A DNA stretch of 64,000 nt, taken from contig UQUS01000004.1 of assembly GCA_900544335.1 (NCBI GenBank), positions 5,365 through 69,364 on the forward strand, read 5' to 3'. The notes below the pieces were generated by a model. It made no database searches, had not been told where the DNA came from, and saw only the letters and a list, made by a program, of their open reading frames with translations. Within the stretch, counting starts at the first letter, position 1; the number at the start of each line of letters is the position of its first letter. Source of the stretch: an uncultured Sutterella sp. Lineage in GTDB: Bacteria > Pseudomonadota > Gammaproteobacteria > Burkholderiales > Burkholderiaceae_F. The position numbers and the translations under genes are program-made. This document shows, piece after piece, positions 18,168-26,347 of this stretch.

Positions 18168-19400
18168 ATGTTAAATCATAAAATCCCGTTTCATCGGGCG
18201 ATGCCGATGATTCTCGGCGGGTCTTTGGTTAAGAAGATTCTTATAGCGTTGGTTTTAGGTAGTTTGACAGCGTATTTCTTCCCGAATTTCGCTGTTTCAG
18301 TTGGTTTCCTCGGCACACTTTTCGTCTCCGCTTTAAAGGCTGTGGCTCCGGTTCTCGTGCTCATTCTTGTTTGCGCAGCCATTGCTAACCAGGACATCAA
18401 TGCCGACAGTCACATTAAGCCGATTTTGGTGCTTTATATTGTCGGCACATTCTGTGCGGCAGCTACAGCCGTGATTGCAAGCTTTGTCTTCCCGGTTTCG
18501 ATTCAATTGGCGACAACCGGTGCTTCGGCTTCGGCTCCCGGCGGCATTGCCGAAGTGCTGAAAAACCTTTTCCTTTCAGCCGTTGACAACCCCGTTCATG
18601 CCCTGATTTCCGCAAACTACATCGGTATTTTGGCGTGGGCCGTCGGTTTCGGCCTCGCGTTAAAGAAGGCCTCGAACCGCACGCGCGAAATGCTTAACGA
18701 CCTGGCTGACGGAATCGAATTTATCGTCCATATCGTCATTTCCTGCGCCCCGATCGGTATTTACGGTCTTGTTTCCAATACGTTTGCGACCGAAGGATTC
18801 GGCGCCTTAGTGGGCTACGTGCAGCTTCTTGCCGTGCTTCTCGGGTGCATGTTCTTTGTGGCGCTTGTATTCAACCCGCTTTTGGTCTGGTTCTGCATCC
18901 GTCGCAATCCGTATCCTTTGACGCTCTTAACGCTCCGTGAATCGGGCGTGATGGCCTTCTTTACGCGTTCGTCTGCGGCCAATATTCCGGTTAACTTGGA
19001 ACTTTGCCGCAAATTGCAGCTTTCGCAGGATACCTACAGCGTTTCCATTCCCTTGGGTGCCACGATTAACATGGCCGGTGCTGCCATCACGATTACGGTT
19101 CTGGCGCTTTCGGCTTGCACGACCTTAGGTATTCATGTCGACTTCCTGACGGCGGTTTTGCTTGCCGTTGTCGCGTCCCTGTGCGCTTGCGGTGCGGCCG
19201 GTGTTCCGGGTGGGTCGCTCATGCTCATTCCCTTGGCTTGCAGCCTTTTCGGAATCGACAACAACACAGCCATGCAGGTTGTGGCCGTCGGCTTTATCAT
19301 CGGTGTGTTGCAGGATTCGTGCGAGACAGCGCTCAATTCTTCGTCCGATGCGCTCTTTACGGCAGCGGCTTGCTTACGTGCCAAGCGTTTGGAGTCTTAA
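18168..19400 (+). CDS. sstT: Serine/threonine:sodium symporter
   Basis: A 410-residue DAACS-family inner-membrane transporter that imports serine and threonine with Na+. It is strongly similar to E. coli SstT along the whole length: GSLVKKILIALVLG at the start, ALKAVAPVLVLILV, FFTRSSAANIPVN, SIPLGATINMAGAAITITV (substrate/ion site), and VGFIIGVLQDSCETALNSS. The ATG at 18168 is preferred over an in-frame one at 18075 because the homologous N-terminus begins here. A strong terminator follows. Confidence 0.95.
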   Translation: MLNHKIPFHRAMPMILGGSLVKKILIALVLGSLTAYFFPNFAVSVGFLGTLFVSALKAVAPVLVLILVCAAIANQDINADSHIKPILVLYIVGTFCAAATAVIASFVFPVSIQLATTGASASAPGGIAEVLKNLFLSAVDNPVHALISANYIGILAWAVGFGLALKKASNRTREMLNDLADGIEFIVHIVISCAPIGIYGLVSNTFATEGFGALVGYVQLLAVLLGCMFFVALVFNPLLVWFCIRRNPYPLTLLTLRESGVMAFFTRSSAANIPVNLELCRKLQLSQDTYSVSIPLGATINMAGAAITITVLALSACTTLGIHVDFLTAVLLAVVASLCACGAAGVPGGSLMLIPLACSLFGIDNNTAMQVVAVGFIIGVLQDSCETALNSSSDALFTAAACLRAKRLES

Positions 19401-19434
19401 AAATAAACGCGTCTTGAATTTCTAAAGACGAGGG

Positions 19435-19468
19435 GACCGACTCAGGTGTTTTGGGTCGGTCTTTTTTT
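19435..19468 (+). terminator. Rho-independent terminator of sstT
   Basis: Stem GACCGAC / GTCGGTC followed directly by seven T on the plus strand, 35 bp after the sstT stop. Confidence 0.85.
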
Positions 19469-19556
19469 CCGCCATGCCGGTAAAGCAGAGCGTGAGAAAC
19501 CGGTGGTTTTGCAGGATTTTTGCCGGCATCGATTCTCAAAACGGTCAGGGCACAAA

Positions 19557-21278
19557 CTAAAAAATCTCAAAAGCCGAGAGCCTCAATCCTTTGTAAACGA
19601 GTGCAAGGCGTTTGAGATTGGAAATGCTCTTGAGGGCTTCTCCTTGAGCGTATCTTTCCGCTTGCGTTTTAGCCTCCGCAAGGGCTTTTTGTACGGCTTC
19701 ATCGGTTGCATCGGTCTTCAGGTGCTTGACTTCGATGACGTAACTCGGAAGAGAGGTGTCGTGCTTGGGAGTCAGGAGTAAATCGATAAAGCCCGAGTTC
19801 TCTCCGCGTGATTCGATTTCAAGTTGCCCGCCGTATTCACCCGATGCCCAAAGCGTTGAAGAAAGCATCATTTGAAAAGCCGCCTCATTGACGTGTACAG
19901 CCATGTGAACGCCGCTTGTTTGCGCGAGGCGTCTATCGGCAAGATCAAGCCAAAGTTTGGGATTCCCTTCGGTCAGAGCTTTGTAAGCCAGAGAAAACTC
20001 CTCAGCATCAAAGGTGTATCGCGGAGCATTCAAAATGTTCTTGAAGTAATACTCAAAGAACTGAATCCCGATGGCGCGATTGGGAACCGTAAGGGTCTTC
20101 CAATCGTTCGGCGCGAAGGTCAAAAATCCCATGTAAAAGAGAGCGGATAACAGATTCTGTTCATCTAAGAACTCTTGAGTATTGAGATTGAGTACCTTAA
20201 GGTCACCTTCAAATGGAATCGGTCGGTTGTTTAAGGCCCGACTCACAATGTCACGGACAAATTCCGAATCACCGAGCGAAAGAACAGCTTCAATCTTGTC
20301 AAGGCTATTGGCCACCGAGGGGTCGAGCATTGAGCGAGGTTCTCTCCCTGTCTCGGCAATTGAACTTAAGTAATTCAAACACATGGACGAGTTAAAAACG
20401 GTTTCTTGCATATCCGGATTAAAGCAGTATCCGTTGTACCACTCTTTCATGCGAATCAAGACTTCGTCTAGAGACTTTCCGTATTGTTTCAAGTCAACGA
20501 GTTGTGAAATCAAATTGCGAAGTTCTCGCTCCGTAAAACCGAACATGGTTGTGAATCGGGCATTTGTCGTGAAATTCTTCGTAAGCGAAAAACCGGATGT
20601 CATCGAATCGAGTTGAATCGTCGTAACGCCGGTGATAAATATTCGACCGATTGTTCCTTTTGTAGCAATTTGTTTTAGCCTTTCGTAGAAAGTCTTCAGA
20701 GCACCCCCGGACTTTGTCAGCGCCTGAAAGGATTTAAGACTGGAAGCAAGGACCTCATTGGCTCCTTGATCGTATTCATCAATGATGAGATAAATCGGTT
20801 CCCGAAAGGTTGCCTCGTATTCACGCACAAAGGCTGTCAGCAGTCGATGTGCAGAATCGAACTTCTCTCTGAGAAGACTCTCTCCGCTCTTAAAAGGATA
20901 ACGTAGACAAAAATCAAAAAAACCCGATAGAACCTGATCGGCGAAATCGCTCTCAAAATTTTGCGGTGATATTCCCGAGAAGTCGAAATGAATGACTCGA
21001 AATGTATTGGCAAGCGGTGTCTTGTGCTCTCCGATATAGGTGCCGGCAAAGTTACGTTCAAAGTCCTTGGCCGCGGCGATATCGTAATAGGCCTGCAGTG
21101 TTTGCGTGAAAAGCGTCTTTCCGAAACGGCGGGGACGGACGATGAAGGGAAAGCGATTGGCGAACGATTCGAGTTCGGCGATGAACTCGGTCTTGTCGAC
21201 ATAGGCAAGGTTATTTGCACGCAAAATCGAAAAGTTTGCTTCGCCGTAGGGAGCCATTTTCAGAGCATTCTGTGTCAT
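19557..21278 (-). CDS. AAA-ATPase-like protein with C-terminal PD-(D/E)XK nuclease-like domain
   Basis: A 573-residue protein of the 'AAA-ATPase-like plus DUF1703' family common in gut anaerobes. The N-terminus shows the family pattern NNLAYVDKTEFI and RPRRFGKTLFTQTL (Walker A-like), and YLIIDEYDQGAN is the Walker B region. The C-terminal 100 residues carry GFIDLLLTP and SYVIEVKHLK, the acidic-EVK pattern of PD-(D/E)XK nucleases. Function of the family is not known. A broken paralogue lies just upstream next to the phage. Confidence 0.85.
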   Translation of the reverse strand: MTQNALKMAPYGEANFSILRANNLAYVDKTEFIAELESFANRFPFIVRPRRFGKTLFTQTLQAYYDIAAAKDFERNFAGTYIGEHKTPLANTFRVIHFDFSGISPQNFESDFADQVLSGFFDFCLRYPFKSGESLLREKFDSAHRLLTAFVREYEATFREPIYLIIDEYDQGANEVLASSLKSFQALTKSGGALKTFYERLKQIATKGTIGRIFITGVTTIQLDSMTSGFSLTKNFTTNARFTTMFGFTERELRNLISQLVDLKQYGKSLDEVLIRMKEWYNGYCFNPDMQETVFNSSMCLNYLSSIAETGREPRSMLDPSVANSLDKIEAVLSLGDSEFVRDIVSRALNNRPIPFEGDLKVLNLNTQEFLDEQNLLSALFYMGFLTFAPNDWKTLTVPNRAIGIQFFEYYFKNILNAPRYTFDAEEFSLAYKALTEGNPKLWLDLADRRLAQTSGVHMAVHVNEAAFQMMLSSTLWASGEYGGQLEIESRGENSGFIDLLLTPKHDTSLPSYVIEVKHLKTDATDEAVQKALAEAKTQAERYAQGEALKSISNLKRLALVYKGLRLSAFEIF

Positions 21279-21354
21279 TTCTCAGCTGTTTCCACGGGAA
21301 AAATGTTGTGTTGATGATTATACGTGCATTGGCTGTTCTTGTTCGGGTTGCTAT

Positions 21355-21540
21355 TTAGTAGGGCACCAGAGCTATAGTAAAAAGAGTTTTCACGAAACGG
21401 CTTGGGTGAATCATTCGAACGACGCCACAGGGCAGCCGTTCCATTGTCTCGATGAATCGGGCTTTGTCTACGTACACAAAGCCTTTCTTGCGGATTTCTT
21501 CAAAGTTTGCAAGAGCGGCGCAAGGAAGATGTCGTAGCAT
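21355..21540 (-). pseudogene. N-terminal remnant of a second AAA-ATPase-like gene
   Basis: From the ATG at 21540 the frame gives the start of the same family (LPCAALANFEEI, KKGFVYVDKARFIE, HPSRFVKTLFT) but ends after about 61 codons instead of more than 500. The Walker A Gly has become Val (RFVKT for RFGKT). It is probably a decayed duplicate of the neighbour; the gokushovirus left end is 80 bp upstream of its start. Confidence 0.7.
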
Positions 21541-22478
21541 TTTTTGCCTTGCGTTGTCTTGGCGGCAACGGAGCATATTTGGGTAAATTCCAACAGAATC
21601 AACGCTATTTTCTGCCACAAGTCAACATAACTACTATTATGTTGACTTTTAGCGGCATCTTTTCGGCGAGCTTTGATGGCCTCCATGCCATCGGGATCGA
21701 TTGTATCATAAATCGCGTCGTAATACTTCGGCGGACGAAGTGGCAAAATTTCGCCATTCGTACCTTGCCGGACAAGACACTTGTCCGCGGGATATACATC
21801 CGTCAAGTAAGTCTTTACCCAGTCTGCGCCAATGCCTGGACGGCGACTCATAACAACGTATTCAGGTTTTCTACCTTGATAATGCTGCTCTGCCTTATCT
21901 CCGTTAATCTTTTTCATACAATAACGAGCGACATAAGCGCAGCTTTCAAAAGTAACCTCTCCTATTGAACAATATCCAATAGGATGGCCAAATTCATCAC
22001 TCCACATCTTCTCTAAAAGCGGAGAGCGATAAATAGGATGACCGTGATTACTGCTAAACAAATACTTATCGCGAAAATCAAATCCAAAAAGAATTGCATG
22101 ATAATGGGGCCTATTTAATAATGAACCATATTCTCCGCATTGAAAATACCTAAGTTTAATCGGGGCTATCTCCTTTCTTAGACGCTTCCAGAATAACTGC
22201 ATATCACGAACTACTAAAGAACCGTTTTCTGGTAAATGCTCTTGATTATAAGTTAGAGTTAAAAAGGAATTCTCCTTGTGCATTTTCGCTTCATGGACGC
22301 ATCTTGTCGCCCACTGGCGACTATGGTCAAGACGGCAGCCGATGCACTTACCACAGGGAACTGTCAGACCTTCAATATATCTAACGCCTTTTGGCGGTCC
22401 GGGTTGGAAATAAATACCAATCTTTCCTGTTGCTATCTCCACGCCACGGGCGCATGGAATTGGGTGATAACAAGTCAT
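21468..22478 (-). CDS. VP4 replication initiation protein (rolling-circle), C-terminus replaced at the attachment site
   Basis: A microviral replication protein that nicks the origin to start rolling-circle replication. Visible are the N-terminal CxxxP and cysteine cluster (MTCYHPIPCARG; VPCGKCIGCRLDHSRQWATRC), FLTLTYN, the HUH-like NRPHYHAILFG, and SCAYVARYCMKK with the catalytic Tyr pair spacing. Residues up to about 275 look viral. The last 60 codons are read through the dif-like site into flanking DNA, so the natural end is lost here. It is the last gene of the cassette and follows a terminator hairpin. Confidence 0.9.
   Translation of the reverse strand: MTCYHPIPCARGVEIATGKIGIYFQPGPPKGVRYIEGLTVPCGKCIGCRLDHSRQWATRCVHEAKMHKENSFLTLTYNQEHLPENGSLVVRDMQLFWKRLRKEIAPIKLRYFQCGEYGSLLNRPHYHAILFGFDFRDKYLFSSNHGHPIYRSPLLEKMWSDEFGHPIGYCSIGEVTFESCAYVARYCMKKINGDKAEQHYQGRKPEYVVMSRRPGIGADWVKTYLTDVYPADKCLVRQGTNGEILPLRPPKYYDAIYDTIDPDGMEAIKARRKDAAKSQHNSSYVDLWQKIALILLEFTQICSVAAKTTQGKKCYDIFLAPLLQTLKKSARKALCT
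21620..21647. promoter_or_regulatory. dif-like XerCD recombination site (putative attL)
   Basis: 28 bp in dif architecture: arm AGTCAACATAA, 6-bp centre CTACTA, arm TTATGTTGACT. The arms are perfect inverted repeats, which extend one pair further outside. The right arm matches 9 of 11 bases of the E. coli XerD arm TTATGTTAAAT, and the inner ends (CATAA / TTATG) match canonical dif. It lies exactly where viral VP4 sequence gives way to a broken chromosomal gene. Confidence 0.7.
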
Positions 22479-22491
22479 AATTCTTCACAGT

Positions 22492-22513
22492 AAAAAAAAC
22501 CGCCTTACGGCGG
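22492..22513 (-). terminator. Rho-independent terminator in the phage, before VP4
   Basis: On the minus strand the stem CCGCC / GGCGG is followed by eight T. It lies between the structural/micro-ORF transcript and VP4, only 14 bp before the VP4 start, so VP4 must have its own signal or arise by read-through. Confidence 0.8.
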
Positions 22514-22560
22514 AGGGTTGAGCATGCGCGAAAAAACCAACTGCTCGCGCACGCTCTCTG

Positions 22561-22677
22561 TTAAAGACGAATACCGCCACGCATTGGATTAGCTGTGTTA
22601 ATACTTTTAGAATGCATTACACCACGTTTAAACATTTTGCGAGACGCTTTCGGGGACATTTTATAACGCTTACTCAT
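22561..22677 (-). CDS. Small basic gokushovirus protein (38 aa)
   Basis: Starts MSKRYKMSPKASRKMFKRG and ends NPMRGGIRL. The Lys/Arg-rich composition is typical of the tiny DNA-binding/packaging proteins of gokushoviruses (VP8-like; analogous to phiX174 J). An AAAGGA ribosome site is upstream, and its start overlaps the stop of the preceding micro-ORF (ATGA). Confidence 0.75.
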   Translation of the reverse strand: MSKRYKMSPKASRKMFKRGVMHSKSINTANPMRGGIRL

Positions 22678-22760
22678 GAAAAAAATCCTTTAAAAAAGGT
22701 AATAACAGATTCCAAAACTCCGGAAATCAACTCAAACCAATCTTTACCATGTAATGTCAT
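22674..22760 (-). CDS. 28-aa phage micro-ORF with hydrophobic/amphipathic C-terminus
   Basis: Encodes MTLHGKDWFELISGVLES followed by VITFFKGFFS. A GAGG ribosome site lies 6 nt before the ATG, and ATGA overlaps link it to both neighbours, so translation is probably coupled. The last 20 residues could form a short membrane-active helix. No family recognised; candidate lysis or membrane protein (inference). Confidence 0.5.
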   Translation of the reverse strand: MTLHGKDWFELISGVLESVITFFKGFFS

Positions 22761-22849
22761 ATCAAACCTCGAAAAACATAAGACAATGTAAACTCAAGAA
22801 TGCAAAGAGTTACACAAATCAGTATAACATAATAAAGAAAAGTCTTCAT
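22757..22849 (-). CDS. 30-aa phage micro-ORF, single membrane helix
   Basis: Begins one base after the VP2 stop codon. The product starts MKTFLYYVILICVTLCILEF and ends RGLI: a positively charged N-terminus and about 17 hydrophobic residues, i.e. one transmembrane segment. Its stop overlaps the next start (ATGA). No recognised family; single-strand DNA phage lysis proteins are often this kind of small membrane peptide, which makes it a lysis candidate by inference. Confidence 0.5.
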   Translation of the reverse strand: MKTFLYYVILICVTLCILEFTLSYVFRGLI

Positions 22850-22850
22850 A

Positions 22851-23585
22851 TTAATCAGTTCCTGAACGATTATTAGACAAATTTGAATAAGCGGAATTAC
22901 CTGCTTTTCTGAAAAAATCCTTTCCTAAATTTAAAACATTACCAAAAGAAGTGCCAAGTTTACTAGCGGCATCAGATACATTATCGTATAAAGACTTAAA
23001 AGAACCTTTTAAAAAATTAAACGATTCAGGGGCCTGTTTTGAACCAAATTCCCATAAAGTATTGCCAAAACGAGCACCTGTACCTAACTCACCAGAACCA
23101 AATTTAGCATCGGCAAGAGACTTTTGTGCGCCGGCATCAAGATTCTTAATGCGAGCATCAATTTCAGACATTTCCTTGCGCACTTTATCTTGACTAATCC
23201 GTAAAAGATTAGCCTGCTCCTCAGCCTGCTTAGCACTAGCCGTATTTAGATGCGACTGAGTATTAGCCTGAGCGGTCTGCGCATCCTGTAATCCAATGGT
23301 TGATTCTTGCTGCCGAATGGCAAGGGCACTGTTAATGCCCTTCTCTATCGGGTCTTCCATCGGAATCAATTGACCTTGCGGCGTACTTGCGCCGTTTCCG
23401 CCAGTAGCGGAAAGGATGGGGTTTAGACCTGCATTGCGCAAATCGTCAACCTCGCGCTGATGGGCGGTATTACTCATGCGCTCCATCCATTCGCGCTGCT
23501 TACGCATTTCGCGCGAATTTAGATAATTACCAAGTAAGCCGCCGCCAATTCCTGCGGCGGCACCAATTACAGAAGCCCAAGACAT
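22851..23585 (-). CDS. VP2 DNA pilot protein (minor spike/H-like)
   Basis: A 244-residue protein starting with a glycine-rich hydrophobic segment (VIGAAAGIGGGLLGNYL), then RQREWMERMSNTAHQREVDDLRNAGLNPILSATGG, the hallmark of gokushovirus VP2, then a long glutamine/alanine-rich coiled coil (residues about 75-150). VP2 delivers the genome through the cell envelope. It lies between VP1 and the micro-ORF chain. Confidence 0.92.
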   Translation of the reverse strand: MSWASVIGAAAGIGGGLLGNYLNSREMRKQREWMERMSNTAHQREVDDLRNAGLNPILSATGGNGASTPQGQLIPMEDPIEKGINSALAIRQQESTIGLQDAQTAQANTQSHLNTASAKQAEEQANLLRISQDKVRKEMSEIDARIKNLDAGAQKSLADAKFGSGELGTGARFGNTLWEFGSKQAPESFNFLKGSFKSLYDNVSDAASKLGTSFGNVLNLGKDFFRKAGNSAYSNLSNNRSGTD

Positions 23586-23669
23586 ATCAGAATCCTTATT
23601 GTTTTCGTTTTGACTAACAATAAATCAAAACCTTAACTAACGAGAAAGAAAAGAAAAAGCACTACCGAT

Positions 23670-23688
23670 AAGGGGCTTGTCGCCCCTT
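23670..23688 (-). terminator. Hairpin between VP1 and VP2
   Basis: 7-bp stem AAGGGGC / GCCCCTT with a 5-nt loop just after the VP1 stop. No direct U-run on the minus strand, so it may be a stability or processing element rather than a full terminator. Confidence 0.4.
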
Positions 23689-23695
23689 AACCCGA

Positions 23696-25384
23696 CTAGA
23701 AATGATCTACCAAACTCGGCACACTGTAAACCGGCATCGGTCGCGCACACTTCATCTTAAAGTAAGCATCAAAGATAAACTGCGGTTCGTTCTGAACTGC
23801 AACGGCACGAGCAACCGGAGGATTATCCTGAATAAACTCGGCATTCAATTTCGGAAGATTTTCGAACTTCTGACTAAGATGCCACACATCTAGCGACTGC
23901 GGTGCTGTACTGCGCATGATACCTGTAATCATCGACGGCTTGTAGCGGTACTCCGCATAACGTTCCTGATAACCAAAAACCTGCTCATCAATGACATTTC
24001 CGGCCGAGTCTTTGACGGACGAGCCTTGCGCATAAATTTCCTTGTTAAGAACAGTCTGCTCACCAAGATGCGAGAAAACCGGGTAGTAGAAATCGAAACG
24101 GCTCTTTCGGAACCAAGCACGGTTAAGACCTTGCTGATAGGTAAGGTCAGCGCGAACGCTCACGAAGCCGATAATGCAGCCGTACTCGGTAAAGGACCGG
24201 TTAAAGCCATGGAAGACATCAGAGCCAACGCCATAAGCAGCAAGGTTACCCTGCGGGGTAGTATCGTTCGTTGAACTTGTCTGCTGCACCGGGTTAATCG
24301 TGATACGGGTGCTGCTTCCACCAAGATACTCCGGACGCTGCAAGCGGAGGTCCGGGTTAGTAACGCCAAAATGCGACTGAAGCAATTCGGTGTAGCGAGT
24401 GCCACCGCGAGCATCACGTTCCAAAAGCTTTTGCAACTGGAAAGCATAGCGAAGGCTATTAATCGTAATTGGAGAAGCCTTCGACAAATCGGCAACAAAA
24501 TCAGACCCGTTAATATGAACAAAAGGCTTATTATAAGAAACATTAGTAGGAGAATCCGACTGACCACCCGGGTTGATACTATACGTAAAATCACCAAGAA
24601 CCGGATTAACAGAAACTGAATGCGTACCGGCGGATAACGATTGCTGACCAAGACGAAGAGCAAGAGAAGGATTAGTAAAAGCCTGCGCAGCATAAGGCAA
24701 AGTAAAATCGACAGAACCGAAATCTACATTAGCAAAAGTAGAACCTGAAATAGGCGCAGTACTACCTAAAGAAACTTCGACGCTGTCGCCTTTCTGCGGC
24801 CAAGGGAGGCAACTCGTGAAATAATCATGACGCTTACCACGACGGAACAAAGAATACGTCGTCGGCGAATCATTTTCATCGCCCGTGTTAACGGTAAGAC
24901 TATCCTGCAAATTCTCATCGCGGAACCATTCGTTGTAAATGAGGTTGCACGCACGAAGCGGAAGCGCGTTAACCGTTAGCTTCTTATCCGGCGGAATGCC
25001 GAGATAATCATAAATCGAACCAAAACCGAAACCACTATCCGGAGCGGTAACGGTCGGACAAATGTAATCGACAGAATCTTGCGGATTCTTTCGCTCACCG
25101 TGCATATTGGTCCAGTGATCCCAAACAAGGCGATAAGGCACAAAGAAAAAGAAACTATCTAACCACAGGTTGTCCATAATCGGAACGACTGGCGTCGCCA
25201 AACGCGTGAAGAAACTGGCGTTAACGTCAAAAGTATCTCCGGGGAGAACTTCATCGAAAAAGACCGGAATCAAATATCCGGAATTGAAAGCCGTTTTTGT
25301 TGTGAAAGAACGGTCAAAAACACTACGGGGAATCTCCGCACGAGGAATCTCGGCGAAACGATGCTGCGATACAAAACGATTCAT
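23696..25384 (-). CDS. VP1 major capsid protein
   Basis: A 562-residue gokushovirus F-type capsid protein: MNRFVSQHRFAEIPRAEIPR and RSVFDRSFTTKTAFNSG at the N-terminus, LVPIMDNL-type strand (VPIMDNLWLDSFFFFVPYRL), YDYLGIP, NEWFRDENLQDS and the C-terminal KCARPMPVYSVPSLVDHF. The ATG at 25384 is preferred over one six codons upstream because it gives the conserved N-terminus. The variable region about residues 180-290 would be the threefold mushroom loop that binds host receptor. Confidence 0.96.
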   Translation of the reverse strand: MNRFVSQHRFAEIPRAEIPRSVFDRSFTTKTAFNSGYLIPVFFDEVLPGDTFDVNASFFTRLATPVVPIMDNLWLDSFFFFVPYRLVWDHWTNMHGERKNPQDSVDYICPTVTAPDSGFGFGSIYDYLGIPPDKKLTVNALPLRACNLIYNEWFRDENLQDSLTVNTGDENDSPTTYSLFRRGKRHDYFTSCLPWPQKGDSVEVSLGSTAPISGSTFANVDFGSVDFTLPYAAQAFTNPSLALRLGQQSLSAGTHSVSVNPVLGDFTYSINPGGQSDSPTNVSYNKPFVHINGSDFVADLSKASPITINSLRYAFQLQKLLERDARGGTRYTELLQSHFGVTNPDLRLQRPEYLGGSSTRITINPVQQTSSTNDTTPQGNLAAYGVGSDVFHGFNRSFTEYGCIIGFVSVRADLTYQQGLNRAWFRKSRFDFYYPVFSHLGEQTVLNKEIYAQGSSVKDSAGNVIDEQVFGYQERYAEYRYKPSMITGIMRSTAPQSLDVWHLSQKFENLPKLNAEFIQDNPPVARAVAVQNEPQFIFDAYFKMKCARPMPVYSVPSLVDHF

Positions 25385-25429
25385 AATAATAACCTGCCAC
25401 AAAAAAAGTATTTTACGTTTTTTGGTGTC

Positions 25430-25468
25430 AGTCCGACCAATTACATCAAGTGGGCAATTGGTCGGACT
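25430..25468. repeat. 13-bp perfect inverted repeat between VP3 and VP1
   Basis: AGTCCGACCAATT (25430-25442) and AATTGGTCGGACT (25456-25468) with a 13-nt loop. It forms a very stable hairpin on ssDNA or mRNA. There is no adjacent U-run, so it is not a classical terminator. Candidate packaging signal, complementary-strand origin or mRNA barrier. Confidence 0.6.
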
Positions 25469-25475
25469 TCGACCT

Positions 25476-25958
25476 TTAGGTCTTCGGAGTACCTTCTAGC
25501 GCTTGAGAGCCGGGTTCAGATGCGCTAGGTTGCTTATCAACGACTGAAGGGCCAGCAGGCTGCACATCAGCCTTATCCGCAGCCGAATCTGCAGCCTTCT
25601 TAAGTACGCCCATTTCGACGAGCGCTTGTCGAGCGCCCGGATCGTTAAGACTGGTGAGAAACTCAGACAAAGAGTTATTAAAACGAGAACGAACGTGAGA
25701 AGGCAACCCTTCAAAATATTCACGAGCACGAGCCACATGATTTTGAGCGTCGTGAAAATCAGGAATAGCCGTAGTGTCAGCATATAGAGGCTGCTGACCA
25801 TGATTGTTAAGAATTCCCATAACCTGTCCGAGATTATGGGCTTTGAGTAGGGATTCGATTTCGCACTCATCTTTAAACTGCTGCTGCGTCAAAGAGGGTT
25901 GAACAAACTCTAGCCCCTTTTCAGGGGCACCGAGCGAATATCTGCTGCGGATTTGCAT
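25476..25958 (-). CDS. VP3 internal scaffolding protein
   Basis: A 160-residue protein with the gokushovirus VP3 pattern: QQQFKDECEIESLLKAHNLG, YADTTAIPDFHDAQNHVARA, and FEGLPSHVRSRFNNSLSEFL. The C-terminal 40 residues are Ala/Pro/Ser-rich. It guides procapsid assembly and is absent from mature particles. It is 6 bp downstream of the nonstructural gene. Confidence 0.92.
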   Translation of the reverse strand: MQIRSRYSLGAPEKGLEFVQPSLTQQQFKDECEIESLLKAHNLGQVMGILNNHGQQPLYADTTAIPDFHDAQNHVARAREYFEGLPSHVRSRFNNSLSEFLTSLNDPGARQALVEMGVLKKAADSAADKADVQPAGPSVVDKQPSASEPGSQALEGTPKT

Positions 25959-25964
25959 TACGTA

Positions 25965-26270
25965 TTACTCCTTATCAGGAACTGCTTGAGAAACTAAATC
26001 TTCAAACCGGAACCACGCGCCTTGATACGCATCAACCTTGACGACTAAGCCGGAAGCGGTATCGAAATACCCTACTTCCACGCATTCGAAATCTTCCGGA
26101 TGAGCGGTATAAAGTTGAGCAGATGGCGTGCGCAAGAAATCAATCAAAGAACGCTTCGCCACCTGCTCATTAGGCGCACAGAACGGCTCGGCAAAACGAC
26201 CCATCTTTTTATCAAAGATGGAAAACATAGACAAACGGTAAGACGGGGAAACAGTAATAGGTGCATTCAT
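25965..26270 (-). CDS. Gokushovirus nonstructural protein (VP5/NS-like)
   Basis: A 101-residue protein with MFSIFDKKMGRFAEPFCAPNEQVAKRSLIDFL, matching the small nonstructural protein (VP5-like, 'DNA switching' type) usually near VP3 and VP4. The rest (HPEDFECVEVGYFDTASG) also fits. It is first in this reading order because the circle is opened inside VP4 just upstream. Confidence 0.8.
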   Translation of the reverse strand: MNAPITVSPSYRLSMFSIFDKKMGRFAEPFCAPNEQVAKRSLIDFLRTPSAQLYTAHPEDFECVEVGYFDTASGLVVKVDAYQGAWFRFEDLVSQAVPDKE

Positions 26271-26275
26271 TTGAT

Positions 26276-26347
26276 TTACCTTTTAGAAATAACCTCAAAC
26301 GGCCGAATTAGATTAGAAGCCTGCTCACTTTTGAGGAACTCTTTTTT
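26276..26347 (-). pseudogene. Probable VP4 C-terminal tail at the right prophage end
   Basis: A minus-strand frame without a start, open from the junction to a stop at 26276, reading KKEFLKSEQASNLIRPFEVI then SKR. It sits directly before the nonstructural gene, where the end of VP4 lies in circular gokushoviruses, and has the Lys/Glu-rich character of VP4 tails. Supports a genome opened within VP4. The frame runs into GC-rich DNA at about 26345. Confidence 0.5.

Larger units (their letters stand above)
21620..26347 (-). mobile_element. Gokushovirus (Microviridae) prophage, right end truncated
   Basis: A 4.7-kb segment with the complete gokushovirus gene set on one strand, in the order nonstructural protein, VP3 scaffold, VP1 capsid, VP2 pilot, three micro-ORFs, VP4 replication protein. 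The left boundary is a dif-like XerCD site inside the VP4 C-terminus. A plausible VP4 tail reappears at the right end, as expected for a circular genome opened within VP4. A second dif-like copy is missing at the right, where GC-rich chromosomal DNA starts abruptly. No integrase is encoded, which fits host XerC/XerD use as reported for enterobacterial gokushovirus prophages. Confidence 0.85.
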
